Below are positions 1 through 10,749 of a stretch of 64,000 bases of DNA, in pieces. The stretch comes from Podospora bellae-mahoneyi. Taxonomy: Eukaryota > Ascomycota > Sordariomycetes > Sordariales > Podosporaceae. The DNA lies in assembly GCF_035222275.1 (NCBI RefSeq), contig NC_085885.1:1798001-1862000 (forward strand), given 5' to 3'. Made by a program: the position numbers and the translations under genes. Position 1 is the stretch's first letter; each line of letters starts with the position of its first letter. The notes below the pieces were generated by a model, which was given only the letters and a program-made list of their open reading frames with translations, was not told the DNA's origin and did no database searches.

Positions 1-1065
1 AAAAAGTCTATATACGTTAAATAGAATGGAAGAAGGACCTAGATTACTATATTGGAGTGTATTTCCCAGGATGGGAGAGCCCTCCCCCCCGGGGTAATCT
101 TCAAAGGCTAAGACCTTTAAAAGCAATAGTTTAAGGACCAATTCGATAAGGACTGGTATATGGCCGTATTATCGAACGGTTGGACCAGCAACGACCTTAC
201 CGTAGGATAGCTTAAAGAGGTCTTTATCCCAAGGACTTAACCAAAGAACCTATCAGAACCACGTCTTCTTATTTGTAATGGCCATAGCTCACATACCACT
301 AACGACTTCATGATCCGGTACTACAGGAGCAATATTTACCTTCTTTTCCTGCCCCCCCACTACTCTCACGTCCTTCAACCCCTTAATATTAGCTACTTTT
401 CCAATGTAAAGAAGGCGTATAAGAGGCTTATAGCTATAAACGACGCCCTCACCAACTGTACGCCTAACGGCAAAGTCGACTTAGTCCGGCTGTATGACCT
501 TACCCGCAAGCAGGGCTTTAGGAAAAAAAATATTGCCGGCGGCTAGCGTGGGACAGGATTATAGCCCATACGTAGGCGCAAACCGCTCTCTTCAAGCCAG
601 GTGGTAGTCCCTATGGTGCCGTTGGATCTCTCTTCAAAAACACCTACTTTCCATACCGTGGAGGACTCCCAGGTGGCCAAGGAGGTCAGGGACCTACTTA
701 AGAACCATACGCCGGCCGGAAAACGGTTTGCAGTAAGGACTCTCACCAGTACTATACTTACACTGAGATCTGAGGCATCCATCCATAAAGCTGATGCGGC
801 AAGGCACCAACAAAACGCCCACAAAGCCCAGGACGCAAAGAAGAGGCGCAAGTTGAATAGAGAAGATTCGAATTCCAAGTTTGTAAGGCTTTGTGACCTG
901 GAAGAGGCTCGTATTGAAGGGAGGGTGGTGGAGGAAGAAGTGGTGCCCAAGGAGGATGTGGAGCAGCCGGAGCCAGCCGAGCCTGTGCGGCGTAGCACAC
1001 GTTATCGGGTTCAAACCCGGCGTAAGAGGGAAGCAGATGCAATGTCTGACTCTGACAGTGGTTGA
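1..1065 (+). mobile_element. pogo/Fot1-type (Tc1/mariner superfamily) DNA transposon remnant, cut by the window edge
   Basis: Translation of 100-540 gives the end of a DDE_1 transposase: a GWT block near 170, then LLICNGHSSHTTNDF around 265-310, then LLFLPPHYSHVLQPLN at about 340-385. These are the usual pogo/Fot1 landmarks, where the family normally has a catalytic Asp in 'DGH'; here it reads NGH, a change a C-to-T/G-to-A process would make. Several in-frame stops interrupt the part before 300. The 601-1065 stretch is an open 154-codon frame (first codon GTG) with a basic, coiled-coil-like tail (KKRRKLNRE) of the sort that follows the DDE domain. The first half is TA-rich and RIP-like, the second half is not. 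It is inactive. No terminal inverted repeat can be seen, because the 5' end lies outside the window. Confidence 0.72.
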
Positions 1066-2480
1066 GCTACATTTTGGTATAACTTCCGTAGAAATTGACC
1101 CAATATTGGTCTTGTTGTGGGGAGTGTAAGCATTCAGGGGTAATCTCATTAAGGTTGTGTGGCTGGTGTGGGGGTGGTGGTCCATGTCCGTGGGTGGGCC
1201 ATTTTCTGGTCATCCAACCTACCTCATCCAGCCCGCTTGCATCCTCCATTTTAGGGTATGTCAATTTTCACATCGGCCCCCAGTAAGGGTCTTTTTTGGC
1301 CTGTTCATATATGTCCCCTCTTCCTCTTTCGAACGTTGCCGGCACATACTCTGTCAAACGTCTGATGGATGATGATAGCTCGCCTTGTTCTCAAATTCGC
1401 TGTGTAAGGGGGGTGTGAGTTCAGAGAGCGACATTGCAACATTCTCCACTGTCATGGCAACATCCATTGACCATGGCCATGTAATGAGCTCCCCTGGAGA
1501 TATAGCTTGCAACTGTCTTAGCGGGTGCAACCTTACAAGGAATACTTCGCGTCGTGGGTGCAAGTCCCTGAAATGCCCCACAGACGGTTTATGTTTGATG
1601 TAACGGTCCGCTGCAAAGATGGCTACTCAAAACATGGATCGCGGTGCAGTTGGTTGCACAAGTTCTTCAGCGTCTGCACCATGCATGAGTGGATCGGTAG
1701 TGTCAAACAACCAACTGAATTCCGGATTAGATCCGGTGGCTTGGTGCTGGGAATAGCAGGCTGGATATTCTGCCGGGTCGAACGCATACAGGGTCACCCG
1801 ACGTCGTTGGCGTTATAATTGATTATAGCGGAGCCACCAACGCATGGTTCTTTTCGCGACTGTAGGATTACAATGTAAATAGTTGCATCCTTCGACCATG
1901 TAGCTAGTTGTGATGGAGATGCTGCTTGCTAGCGCTGGCGAGTTTGAAGAACCTTGCCAGTAACAGTTGGTGATAAGTTTTTGATCCCGCTATAGTCTAT
2001 GTCGAAGACGCACCATGGAATCAATACCTCAGTACCTTAGGTAAAATAGCCAAACGATACTCCGTCTGTTAACCTTTGACAGTTACGGCCTCCCGTAACG
2101 TTCTCCAATGCTGTCTTCAGTAGATATCTGAACAGCCCAAACTATGATGTACCAAATGGTCAACGGAGCTCAGTTGTCATCCCAGGAGTCTCTCCCAGAC
2201 ATAAAAATGAGAGCTCTTTCCGTTGCTACATCAGAAAGCTGTTGGCGATTGCTTCTGGGATACAATGGTCCTAGACTGATGATCCTAGTTGATTAAAGAG
2301 CATAGGTACTTACCTTCCGATCCACTTTACGGAACACCGGCCTGTTGTTGGTCGAACTCTCGAGTAGACGAAGGCCATTTATCCTTGCAAGATTTCGTTG
2401 GCAGGTGTTCTGCGCCTAGGGACCCTGTCTAGTCAAGGACCAAAATACCACTCTCCCATCTCGAAGCCAAGTGGACTTAG
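1066..2480. other. Intergenic, no gene recognised
   Basis: Only short open frames of 60 to 100 codons with no recognisable protein pattern. The stretch separates the transposon remnant from the small secreted-protein gene. Confidence 0.5.
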
Positions 2481-2522
2481 GCGATGGACGTACCTCAAGG
2501 TGATGTGAACGCCAGCCAATTC

Positions 2523-2740
2523 TTCTATAAAGACAGCAGTCCAATCTCTCAAAACGCTCTTCTCTCTTCATCCCTCACATCATCACATCCATCTATCCTC
2601 ATCCATCTTCACAGCCCAACTCCAAACCACACCATCGCCTCCATCCCAGGTCAACACCTCAGGTTCGTCTTAGCCCATTCGCACACCTCAGCCCGCAGCT
2701 CGCTTTCTTCTAACCACTGCTCTCATCCACAGCCGTCAAA
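2523..2740 (+). promoter_or_regulatory. Promoter and leader of the small secreted-protein gene
   Basis: A TATA-like CTATAAAGAC lies near 2525 and is followed by a long pyrimidine-rich tract with many TCATC/CATCC units, a common start region in filamentous fungi. A possible leader intron (GTTCGT near 2663 to CCACAG near 2733) would end just before the start codon. Confidence 0.4.
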
Positions 2741-3082
2741 ATGATGTTCAAGCCCTCCACCGTTCTCTACGCCGTTCTCGGCCTCGCCACCTTTGGCAAC
2801 GCCGCTGCCGTCCCTGCCGAGGACACCACCGCTGCCGCCCCCCTCGAGAAGCGCGTCTGGCTCAGCAACTTTGACATGCAGGCTCTCTGCAGGCAGCAAG
2901 TCCACAACGCCGCGTCTGCCATTCGTAAGGGCGACAAGTGCCAGGATTGGAGGTGCATCTACAACAACGTGGAATATCATGCCAACATGGCACTGTACTG
3001 CTCCAACAAGCACGGTACTCAGGCGTATGCTGCCTGCGGTGGTGGCACCGTCTGGGATTGGCAGTGCCACGATCGCAACTAA
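2741..3082 (+). CDS. Small secreted cysteine-rich protein (113 aa), candidate effector
   Basis: A single-exon protein. Residues 1-23 form a signal peptide (MMFKPSTVLYAVLGLATFGN then AAAVPA). A short acidic propeptide ends in LEKR at about residues 35-38, a Kex2-type cleavage site. The mature part of about 75 residues starts VWLSNFDMQ and has six cysteines, enough for three disulfides. Secreted pro-proteins of this design are typical of fungal effectors and antimicrobial peptides. I do not recognise the family. The promoter in front looks normal and nothing in the frame is broken. It sits between transposon-derived DNA and a degenerate region, a usual setting for fast-evolving effectors. Confidence 0.75.
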   Translation: MMFKPSTVLYAVLGLATFGNAAAVPAEDTTAAAPLEKRVWLSNFDMQALCRQQVHNAASAIRKGDKCQDWRCIYNNVEYHANMALYCSNKHGTQAYAACGGGTVWDWQCHDRN

Positions 3083-3625
3083 GCGCGCGGCCTGGTCCTG
3101 AACTGACGGTTACTCAACAATTAGCGGGTTGGTTGGAGCAGTTGGAAAGGGATGTTGCGGGGTTTCAAGTGTTTCGGTTCGACAGATGTTTGTTTTGCTA
3201 GGAGATATCGGTGTTTCTTCTATTTGTGATATATCATAGGGAGATTTGTACTTAGCCTCTGGTGCAGATGGAACTGATTTATCTGTCTTTATTGTGCCTG
3301 GCTGTCCTTTCTGTTCTTGAATTGTCGGTGTTTTTTTCGTGACTTTCTTATAGGTGGGGTCTGATGATGATTGCACCTACCTTGTGGGTATCTGTCTCCA
3401 CATTGCTTTTAATCCTTCAGGTCCAGTTATTTAGGCAGCAGCTCTACTTCACCTCTTTCCAATCAGCTTTCACTTCATTTGACACACAACAATCGCAGCA
3501 TCTTATCCAGTGTACCTCAATCCAGCAGTTCAATATGGAGGTGTATTATGGAATCAACACTGAAACAGGGATAATACTATCTGGTCAACCGAAAGACTAT
3601 ATCTTCGTCTCTTAGAAACCTTCCC
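3083..3625. other. Intergenic, 3' region of the secreted-protein gene
   Basis: T-rich sequence with no recognisable coding pattern; open frames here are short. Confidence 0.4.
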
Positions 3626-4419
3626 CAAATTTGTCCACGACTTCCAAGCAAAGTGGAACGACTGGCATCAAGCTATCTCGGTTGGCTAGTTCGTATCCAT
3701 CCCTAGCATCCATTCTATCCATTTGCTAACGTAAGGTGACCCGCAGCTCATTAAACATGGTCGTCAGTCCCTTCCTTCACAGCCCTCACCGCACTCAGTC
3801 CCCAGATCATACCTCTCGTCGTCTACCAGTTGGCTCTTGACCAAAACGACAAGACGGCCGTACATCTCTGTACCTTTATTCCCTACTTCCCTCGCGCGAG
3901 CCCTCGTGACACTGACGTATGATGGTGCTCCCCCTCGAGATGTAGACTTAGTCCTGGGACCTGACAGCTCCTACCTACTTGACGTTCTCGAAAATGAAAA
4001 TTCCCTTGGGCTGCAGATCTTGCGCGCCTCCTTCGTCCGCAGCAGGGCGGTACGCAATGCTCTCGCCGACTGGGCCGAATACTGCGAGCGAGTTTCCCGC
4101 CACAGCTCGTCAAGCATATATACCCAGTGTGCTTAGTATGAGACCTTGGTCAACTTTGGGGAGAGTATTATCCTGCATGTAATGTTGCAATTTGCGAACG
4201 ATATCAAAGTCCAGATTGAACCAAATGCGGTTTCACGTGCGAGTGGTATTGGCCGGTGTGTGCTGTTCTGGTATGAGCTGCTTCATGAGCTGGTGTGGGG
4301 CTGTAAGACGCGGGGGCAGACGTGGGTGTCTGAGGATGTGTATAATCGGTGGGAGGGGTGGTTTCAGGGGGGAAGTGGTGGTGGAGGGGCGCCTAGGTAT
4401 CGTGGGGAGGGTGCTTGAT
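3626..4419 (+). pseudogene. Degenerate or misread protein-coding region of unknown family
   Basis: Several pieces on the plus strand look like real protein but lie in different frames. They are TFPKFVHDFQAKWNDWHQAI at about 3631-3690, LALDQNDKTAVHLCTFIPYF near 3830-3890, LVLGPDSSYLLDVLENENSL near 3949-4008, and SEDVYNRWEGWFQGG near 4330-4375. Some joins could be introns: CCGCAG near 3750 and TACCAG near 3829 are plausible acceptors. Others look like frameshifts. Composition is ordinary and not RIP-like. I cannot name the family. It may be a decayed gene or a multi-intron gene that I could not resolve. Confidence 0.35.
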
Positions 4420-5053
4420 GGAGAGGTATACTTGGTCATTCTCCCTTGGCGGTTAGAGTCCGTTGGTTAGTTTTTCTTGCTTAAAATGGCAGATTGTCCC
4501 ATATTTATACTGAAAGACTGTCTTGGCCTTTGTCGTATTTTACATGGATAGACATGTAGTCAGTTTGGGTCTCTGTTGGTTGTGTTATCTGCACCTAAGG
4601 AATTGCTTCTGATCATCTCAAAGGATAGGGGCTCTATGTTACGGAAAATGGTCTACCCTCACCTGTCAGAGTGACCTACCTTGGCTGTATTATGTCCGGA
4701 TTATTCCGCGGACTGTTTCCTCCGGATGGTGCTACAGTGACGTCTGGGTGCATCGCGCCCACTATTCACATCCAGGTACCTGTTACAGGACTTGAGTAAG
4801 GCAGCCAGACTCTTTTCATAGTTTTATTGGATTCAATGTCCGCACAGCCATGTGATGCTCAACTCCTTAAAAGCCCCGTCATGCCTGGCATTGGCTTCTG
4901 ATGAATCCTTCATGAAGCCCATACGAGCACCTCCGCACGGCACATCGGCATCGCCATCACTGATAGAAGCAAGCAGGGAACGCACGTTCACTCAACTAAT
5001 AAACCCATTCGTATCAATCATTGTGTAGTCCCCGCCCAACTTCTCTATCTTAT
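4420..5053. other. Intergenic, nothing recognised
   Basis: No open frame of note and no RNA-gene pattern. It lies between a degenerate plus-strand region and the end of a minus-strand pseudogene. Confidence 0.45.
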
Positions 5054-6165
5054 CTAGCCGCTCTGCTCTAACTCCCAAAGATACTGCTCCACTTTGTCTG
5101 CACCCCACCCGAAAGCAAAGTGCACCATCTCACGGAATAGGCGCTTTATCGGCCTGCGGTAAACGACCCAGGCTAGTGAAGCAAGCATATATTCTCGATG
5201 CTGGACTGTTCAAAGTGTCTGCAAAGGACCTTTGAAGAGGCCGGCCCTCCTCCTCAAACTTGCGCTCAGCTTCTTGGAACTTCCGACAGTAGATTCGTCG
5301 AGAAACGTCTTGCCGTAACACATTCCTGTAGGCGAGATGACTAGGATCTCTGAGAATGTCCTCGGTGTCTGATCCCAGCAACGGAAACGGCATAGGGTAA
5401 CGGTTGGCTTGCCATGGAGCAGTCTGTGCGAACTCCCAATCGATAATGGCAATAAAATTGAATGCATCATCAACGAGGATGTTCTGGGTGCCGAGATCCA
5501 TCTGGTTGAGGGGGAATTGCTCAACAGTGTCCATGTCTCCGAATAAAGCAGTCTTGTCCAGAATGTCGCGAAAGACTAGGGCACCCAGCCTGGCGGATGA
5601 ATCTAGCTTGCCGGCTGCGGCGTTTGCAACGGCAGTGAAGTATTCAACTGCTCTGGAGAATGGACCCGCATCCCTGAGCTCTGCGCTGGAAGAAGCAGCT
5701 AAACGGCCTATAATCGGTTCCCCCGTCGGGGAAATCGAACAGACAGAGCCTATTTGATAGTACGTAAGAGTGGCTAGTTCCACTTGAACCCTTTTCCACT
5801 GCATCATGATGTGTTCTTGTGTTGCAACCTGAGTGAGGTCAGTGAATTATGTTCGTTGCACCGGTGGAGCAATACAGAGCAGAAGAGGGAATAGGAGCGA
5901 GATCTAATTATGGATAGCATGAGACTTACTGGCAAATTACAAATATCGAACTCGACATCTTGCAACGTATTCCCATCAAAGCCTTCCAGAGGCATATATG
6001 TAGCCACGACATCAGCAGCGAGCTGAGACCCGGGGCCTTCGTATGCATACAGGCAAGGGACGGGAGTCGCAGACAGTCTTTGCTTTAGGGTGCCAATTAT
6101 GCAGATAAGCAATGAGTTCTTGGGTTGATCCCTGTTCTGTTCATATGAGAGTGCCGGGTTCAGCT
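5054..6165 (-). pseudogene. APH-like (aminoglycoside phosphotransferase / choline kinase fold) protein, 5'-truncated and frameshifted
   Basis: Two exons on the minus strand join cleanly. Exon 1 ends at 5930 (FDICNLP), the intron is 5829-5929 (donor GTAAGT, acceptor CTCAG), and exon 2 continues VATQEHIMMQWKRV. The fungal APH family signature LGTQNILVDDAFNFIAIIDW is at about 5420-5480, with the Brenner-type His-x-Asp replaced by Gln-Met-Asp in NQMD. The frame stops at 5130, but a shifted frame continues the family's usual end (REMVHFAFGWGADKVEQYLW) to a TAG at 5054-5056, so there is a frameshift near 5140. At the 5' end, similarity stops at about 6100 with no ATG, so the N-lobe that binds ATP is missing. 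The AT-rich patch begins further upstream. It is not functional. Confidence 0.7.
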
Positions 6166-6439
6166 CCTAGCCGGGCCAGGATTTACCACTTTTCACTCTT
6201 CCGAGCCCTTGCAACCGCCCGAGCAAAGCCTGCCCACCAGGACGGAGATATGCAGCATGACCGCCGGTGTGAAAATGAAGTCGGGGGACTCGAAAACGAT
6301 AGATCCAACGTACCCGGAAGAACCAAGTATTTTGAAGCGTTGTTGTCTTGGAGGCAGGGTGGATTTATCCAACTGACTCCTGCGGGGAGGTGTGGGAAAA
6401 GGGTCGGTTTCCTACACGCGGACGAGGAAAGTAAAAGCG
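6166..6439. other. Junction between the APH pseudogene and the AT-rich patch
   Basis: Moderate-GC sequence with a plus-strand open frame from 6112 that runs on into the AT-rich patch; nothing in it looks like a known protein. Confidence 0.35.
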
Positions 6440-6920
6440 AGCGAGGAAAGGGAAATCAAAATGAAATATTAAGTACTAAAAAACCCGGCCAACACGGTAG
6501 TAAGTTATCAAAAAGCCAGGAATTATATAAGGAAATATTTTACGGGTTTAATGATCTTTTTAATATAGTAATTTCAACGTTAATTTCCCGCTTTCTTTAC
6601 GCTACTTTCGCTTTTCCTTGTTTACTTTCGCTCCCCTATATAATACCTATCGATAAGCTAACACTTAAACGCCTCGGCTTAATATATTTAAATACATATC
6701 AGAATACTATATAAAGTATTAACTATATTACGGAGGGAATTAGACTTCTTAAAAGGTAGTTCTCGAGCTATCTTAGGTCGTATCTTTTATAGGAGTTATC
6801 GGTTTTACTATTCTTATAGCTTTACCAGTTCGTTTAACCTTGACGGTGTATGATTTTTACGTATAAGATATAATACACTTCGTCTCTTCCATAGCCAAAT
6901 CTCACATTTACAAACACCTA
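6440..6920. repeat. AT-rich, RIP-like patch, probable degraded repeat
   Basis: Base composition falls sharply: runs such as AATATATTTAAATACATAT (near 6680) and many TpA steps contrast with the roughly 50% GC flanks. An A/G-rich block at about 6418-6455 is loosely complementary to a T/C-rich block at about 6595-6640, which could be a decayed inverted repeat. No transposase or polymerase motif can be read, so the source element is unknown. Confidence 0.45.
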
Positions 6921-7769
6921 GATACTCCACCGATAAAGTCGCTGTCTGTCAGATAGATCCCCTGGCTGAAATTCCTCCTCGATAAGAACCCCGTTGTCAG
7001 TCCCCCGAACCTAAGCAACGTGACCAAATCACAGCAACACTCTTTTGATTTATATAGGCTTCAATTTTGCTATATTTATCGAAGTTAGTTGGGGGAAGGA
7101 GACTAATGCAACGAGTATCACCGTGTCCCTTTCCTTTCCTGGCACGGGCCGCGAATTTACAAGGGGAAGAAGAGGAACAAGGGGAACAAGATGAACACGC
7201 TAGCAGAGATGTGGTTGTTCGTGCATGCAAGGACGCCAAGATCGACCTTCGTGGCTGGAGTCAATCAAGTACCGGGAAGGCACCTGATTATATCAACAAA
7301 AAAGGCGGTGCTGAATACCACCACAGTGCGGAACAGCCTAGTTTCTATTTCTTCCACGTGCGGTTGCATACATTTAAGGCATAGTTTGGTGCGACTCCTA
7401 TGCTGGCAAGTAAACCACCTGATCACAGGCCTTTGCTCCCAGTGTGGACGCAACCCCTGATGTCTTTCTTGACTTTCCCAGTTAATTTAAATGGTCCCAA
7501 TTAGTAGGGGTTTTTTCATGCTTGCAAGCTGTGGTTAATAATATAAAGTCTTTTAAGAAGCTGGAAGGACGGGGGGCGTTATTTCCACAGGTCGGCCGGT
7601 CAGAGCAAATACTGTATGGGATTTGCTGGTTCCGATATCGTGGACCTAATAAGGGGTTAGCTTAGAAACGGTCCCACTAGTTAACAAGCACGTAGTGGAC
7701 GTGAAAACAACAACAATAGGTAACCTGAATAGTGATTAGAATACCTTCTGTAATAAAGACCATAAGCTC
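6921..7769. other. Intergenic, nothing recognised
   Basis: Open frames of up to about 105 codons overlap on both strands, without a recognisable domain. A short purine-rich tract lies near 7160-7190. Confidence 0.4.
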
Positions 7770-7775
7770 ACCCTT

Positions 7776-8200
7776 CTAAACGTGTACATCTCGCCGGTGA
7801 AAGTATAAAGGTAGGACAGTTGATTGTGTTAAAGCTATGAAGAGTCGTGTTTTCAGGGTCTTCAGGCGAGTGATGTAGGAATGCATTGAATCGAACTGTG
7901 AACGGCGTAGTTGAACGAATTCCAAGAACATCTGTGCGACGTTGATGCGGCCGGTGGTGTGTATGGTTTTCTCCACGAGGTCGAATGTAACTTTGGGGTC
8001 TTTCTCTATCATTTACCAGCCGTTATTTTCCAGAAGACTGATGATCTTTGGTTCCATCAGCGTTGTGCGAAGTATGTGCCGTGCCATGGCCCGTTCCTGA
8101 TGCCAGACCTTTGCCATTGCGGCATTAGCCGGCTCGGGCACGGTTTGAAGGACGTAATCATCTAAACCTTTAGCTTCAAGAGCATCAAGGAGACTTGATT
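7776..8200 (-). mobile_element. Ty1/copia-type retrotransposon gag fragment (fossil)
   Basis: The minus-strand translation resembles the gag part of Ty1/copia elements, including the FVQLRRSQFDSMHSY region near 7870-7925. Only gag is visible: no protease, integrase, reverse transcriptase or LTR was seen on either side. It is broken, with a few breaks. It looks old, since only a few hundred bases remain. Confidence 0.5.
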
Positions 8201-8387
8201 TCCATATTTCGTAGTTGTCTTCACCCGTAAGGAGGGGACAGAGATATCATGAAATTCTATAGGCATTAAAGTCTATGTAAAACGTTATCGTCGTTGGCGT
8301 AAGTGTTTTAGAACGTATTTAGATGGCGTGATATAAGGCGTTTAATCCAGCCGTTTATTAAAAGAGTATAAAATTTATAAAGATAGC

Positions 8388-8469
8388 GATTTAAAGCTAA
8401 GAGTTTAACAATTTAAGGTCAAAAGTTTAACGATTTAGGGGTAAAGATGTATAGCTATTTAAAGCCAAG
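8388..8469. repeat. Short imperfect tandem repeat, unit about 22 bp
   Basis: Units begin at 8388, 8410, 8432 (24 bp) and 8456 (partial), each starting RATTTAAR and, in the first two, ending AGTTTAAC. The array is AT-rich and lies in otherwise empty sequence between the gag fossil and an amine-oxidase pseudogene. Confidence 0.5.
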
Positions 8470-8614
8470 AAAATTGCGAAAGCAACGACTGGGTTGATCT
8501 CATCTCGATTGTGTCTTCTCTAGGAGAAGTCTCTGCAGTCGCACTTAGGGAGAGTGCTGGCTGGGATGACATAATTATGCGGAGGGTTAGGGTCTACTGT
8601 ACCCCTCCAACAAC

Positions 8615-10433
8615 ATGTCTCGTAGACCAAATACGGACTGAGCCAAAAAATTTGTCGGGTGTGACTATATAGGTAAGGTCTGCATTGTCGGTGCCGGTGA
8701 TGCTGGTCTTTATACCGCGATGATGCTTAAGTTCCTGGGCATTGACTTCGACATCCTCGAAGCCAGCGACCATGTCGGAGGGCGGTGTGCTACACACAGC
8801 TTTGTCGGAGTCGGCCCCGACTGCGCACATGATTATTATGACATGGGTGCCATGAGGGTCCCCAACATCGGCTCGATGAAATCGACACTCAACCTAATCA
8901 AGAGCCCGTCCCTGCTCAACATTCCTGATAGTCTGGTTGAGTATGTGTACACGGTTTACACGGTGGACAGCCAGGGTAATCCGACTTACCATGAACCATT
9001 CTGCTACTGGTACTAGAATAAGGACAGTCCCGAGTGCGTTTCTCCAAGCTGGTGATAGTCCTACACAAATGTTGGCAGCAGCTGATACTTTCATTTTCCA
9101 GTGCGTCGAAGTGCGAAAATGCTATCAAAGATGTGCTCAAGGAGCTCCAGTCCGTGGTACAAATCTACTTCGCCAAGGGATAGGACAACTACCCCAGCAG
9201 GGATTTTCTCATGTTTCTGCAAGACCTGTCATACGCCGATACTATGGCGGGCGAGCTAGCTGACAGGTGTGTCAGCACTCCATATATGGCGTTTCATAAT
9301 AACTCACAGTGTTTCTTAGTTCCACCAGCCTCTTTTAACCAGGCACTCACCGAGACTTTGTCGGACTATGCAGACTTCGTCCAAGCTGACCAGAAAGGCT
9401 GGTTTCACGTCGAGGGCGGCATGTCGGTCGTCACTAATACCATGGCAGCTCGTCTGAAGAGCACCATCTGGCCCCAAGCCGGCGCAATATCCATTGATGT
9501 GTCGCTCTCCACACCCGCTGTAGCTATGTCTTTGATATCTGATGGAAGGACTATTCAAGTCACTACAGGCGGTGAGAAGTCCTCAACAAATTCCTACGAC
9601 ATGGTCTTTAACACCACAGCTCTAGGGCCTCTCCAGCAGGTGGATCTCTCAGGTCTCAATCTCGACCGTGACATTCTCGACGGCATTCATGCCTCAATTA
9701 CGACCGGGCTACCAAAGTGGCCATCAACATCAACAAGCGCTGGTGGACGAGTTTCTACCCCAATGCCGACGCCATGCACCGCGGTGGCGGTGTATCTAGC
9801 AGCGACTTGCCCCTCGGCTTCACTGTCTATCCCTCGTGGGACAACAGCGACGGCACCAACGTTCTCATCGCCTCATGCACCTGGGCCCAAGATGCGTCCC
9901 GCATGGCAACCCTTGTCCCGGACTACACTGATCCCTCAACACCAACACCAAGCTACACCGGCCCCATCACCGCAGTCTGTCTCGAGGGCCTGGTCAAACT
10001 CTTGGCAGGCCCACAGGAGGCTTCGACTTTGAAAGGTCTCCACGGTTACTACATCACCCATCACGCCTGGGCCTGGTCCCATGACCCGTGCACCTGCGGT
10101 GCCTTTGCTCTCTTTGGACCAGGACGGTTCCAAAACATATACCCAAAGTTCCAAGAACTTCTCGTCAATTCGCGGCTTGCCATTTGAGGCTAGGCTATCA
10201 GCGCGCACCACGCGTGGATCTCCGGTGCGTTGGACAGTGTTCTCTTCTCTGTGACCAAATTTCTTGCGGCAAGGTCGACAGAATCGCCGGATGTGGCAAC
10301 TAAGGCGCTCAAGTTGCTTGTTTCGGACTCTAATCCAGATAAAAAGCATTTTGAGAAGAACGAACGTGGTGAGCACCCGGAGGGGGATGAGAGGTTGGCG
10401 TACTGGTGTGCCGAGGCTAGCGCGATGAAATGA
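8615..10433 (+). pseudogene. Amine/L-amino-acid-oxidase-like flavoprotein pseudogene, copy 1
   Basis: The FAD dinucleotide-binding start is clear at 8675-8785: KVCIVGAGDAGLYTAMMLK followed by DILEASDHVGGR. The body continues in several frames: DYYDMGAMRVPNIGSM near 8840-8890, the GWFHVEGGMSVVTN block near 9397-9435, FTVYPSWDNSDGTNVLIAS near 9820-9875, GAFALFGPGRFQNIYPKF near 10100-10150, and SAHHAWISGALDS near 10198-10240, ending at a TGA at 10431-10433. An intact relative would be a flavin amine oxidase oxidising an amino acid or amine. At least five breaks interrupt it: an early stop near 8638, a stop at 9016, disorder up to 9210, a frameshift near 9715, and stops near 10185. The N-terminus seen in copy 2 is largely missing. 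GC is normal, so RIP is not the cause. Confidence 0.75.
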
Positions 10434-10601
10434 GCAGATTCTTTGGCACATCACAGTTGGAATAACGTAAAAAGGTGCTTGAAAGGTGGAGGAGAAAATG
10501 ACATCGGTTCGATTTTGATGGAGAGTGCAAATCACACACCTACCTACCTAGTAACACGATACATACATCCAACAAACTCCTATATATGTTCAATCTTGCT
10601 A

Positions 10602-10710
10602 GGCTACTATTTAATAAACGTGGAAGGAAAAGGCAGTGGGCTTGCAAGAAGAACAGGATGCCATTCCCCCTACAGGTTGTCCTGCACGCCGGTAAAAACT
10701 TTCCCAAGTG
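10602..10710. repeat. 3'-flank repeat, copy A (partner at 12203-12310)
   Basis: This block (ATAAACGTGGAAGGAAAAGG, then GCAAGAAGAACAGGATG and CACGCCGGTAAAAAC) matches 12203-12310 closely in the same orientation. Each copy lies just downstream of a copy of the secreted-protein gene, so the duplication included the 3' flank. Confidence 0.75.
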
Positions 10711-10749
10711 TCTATGAAAACGAAACCAACCCTAGCCTGCTCAGCAGCT

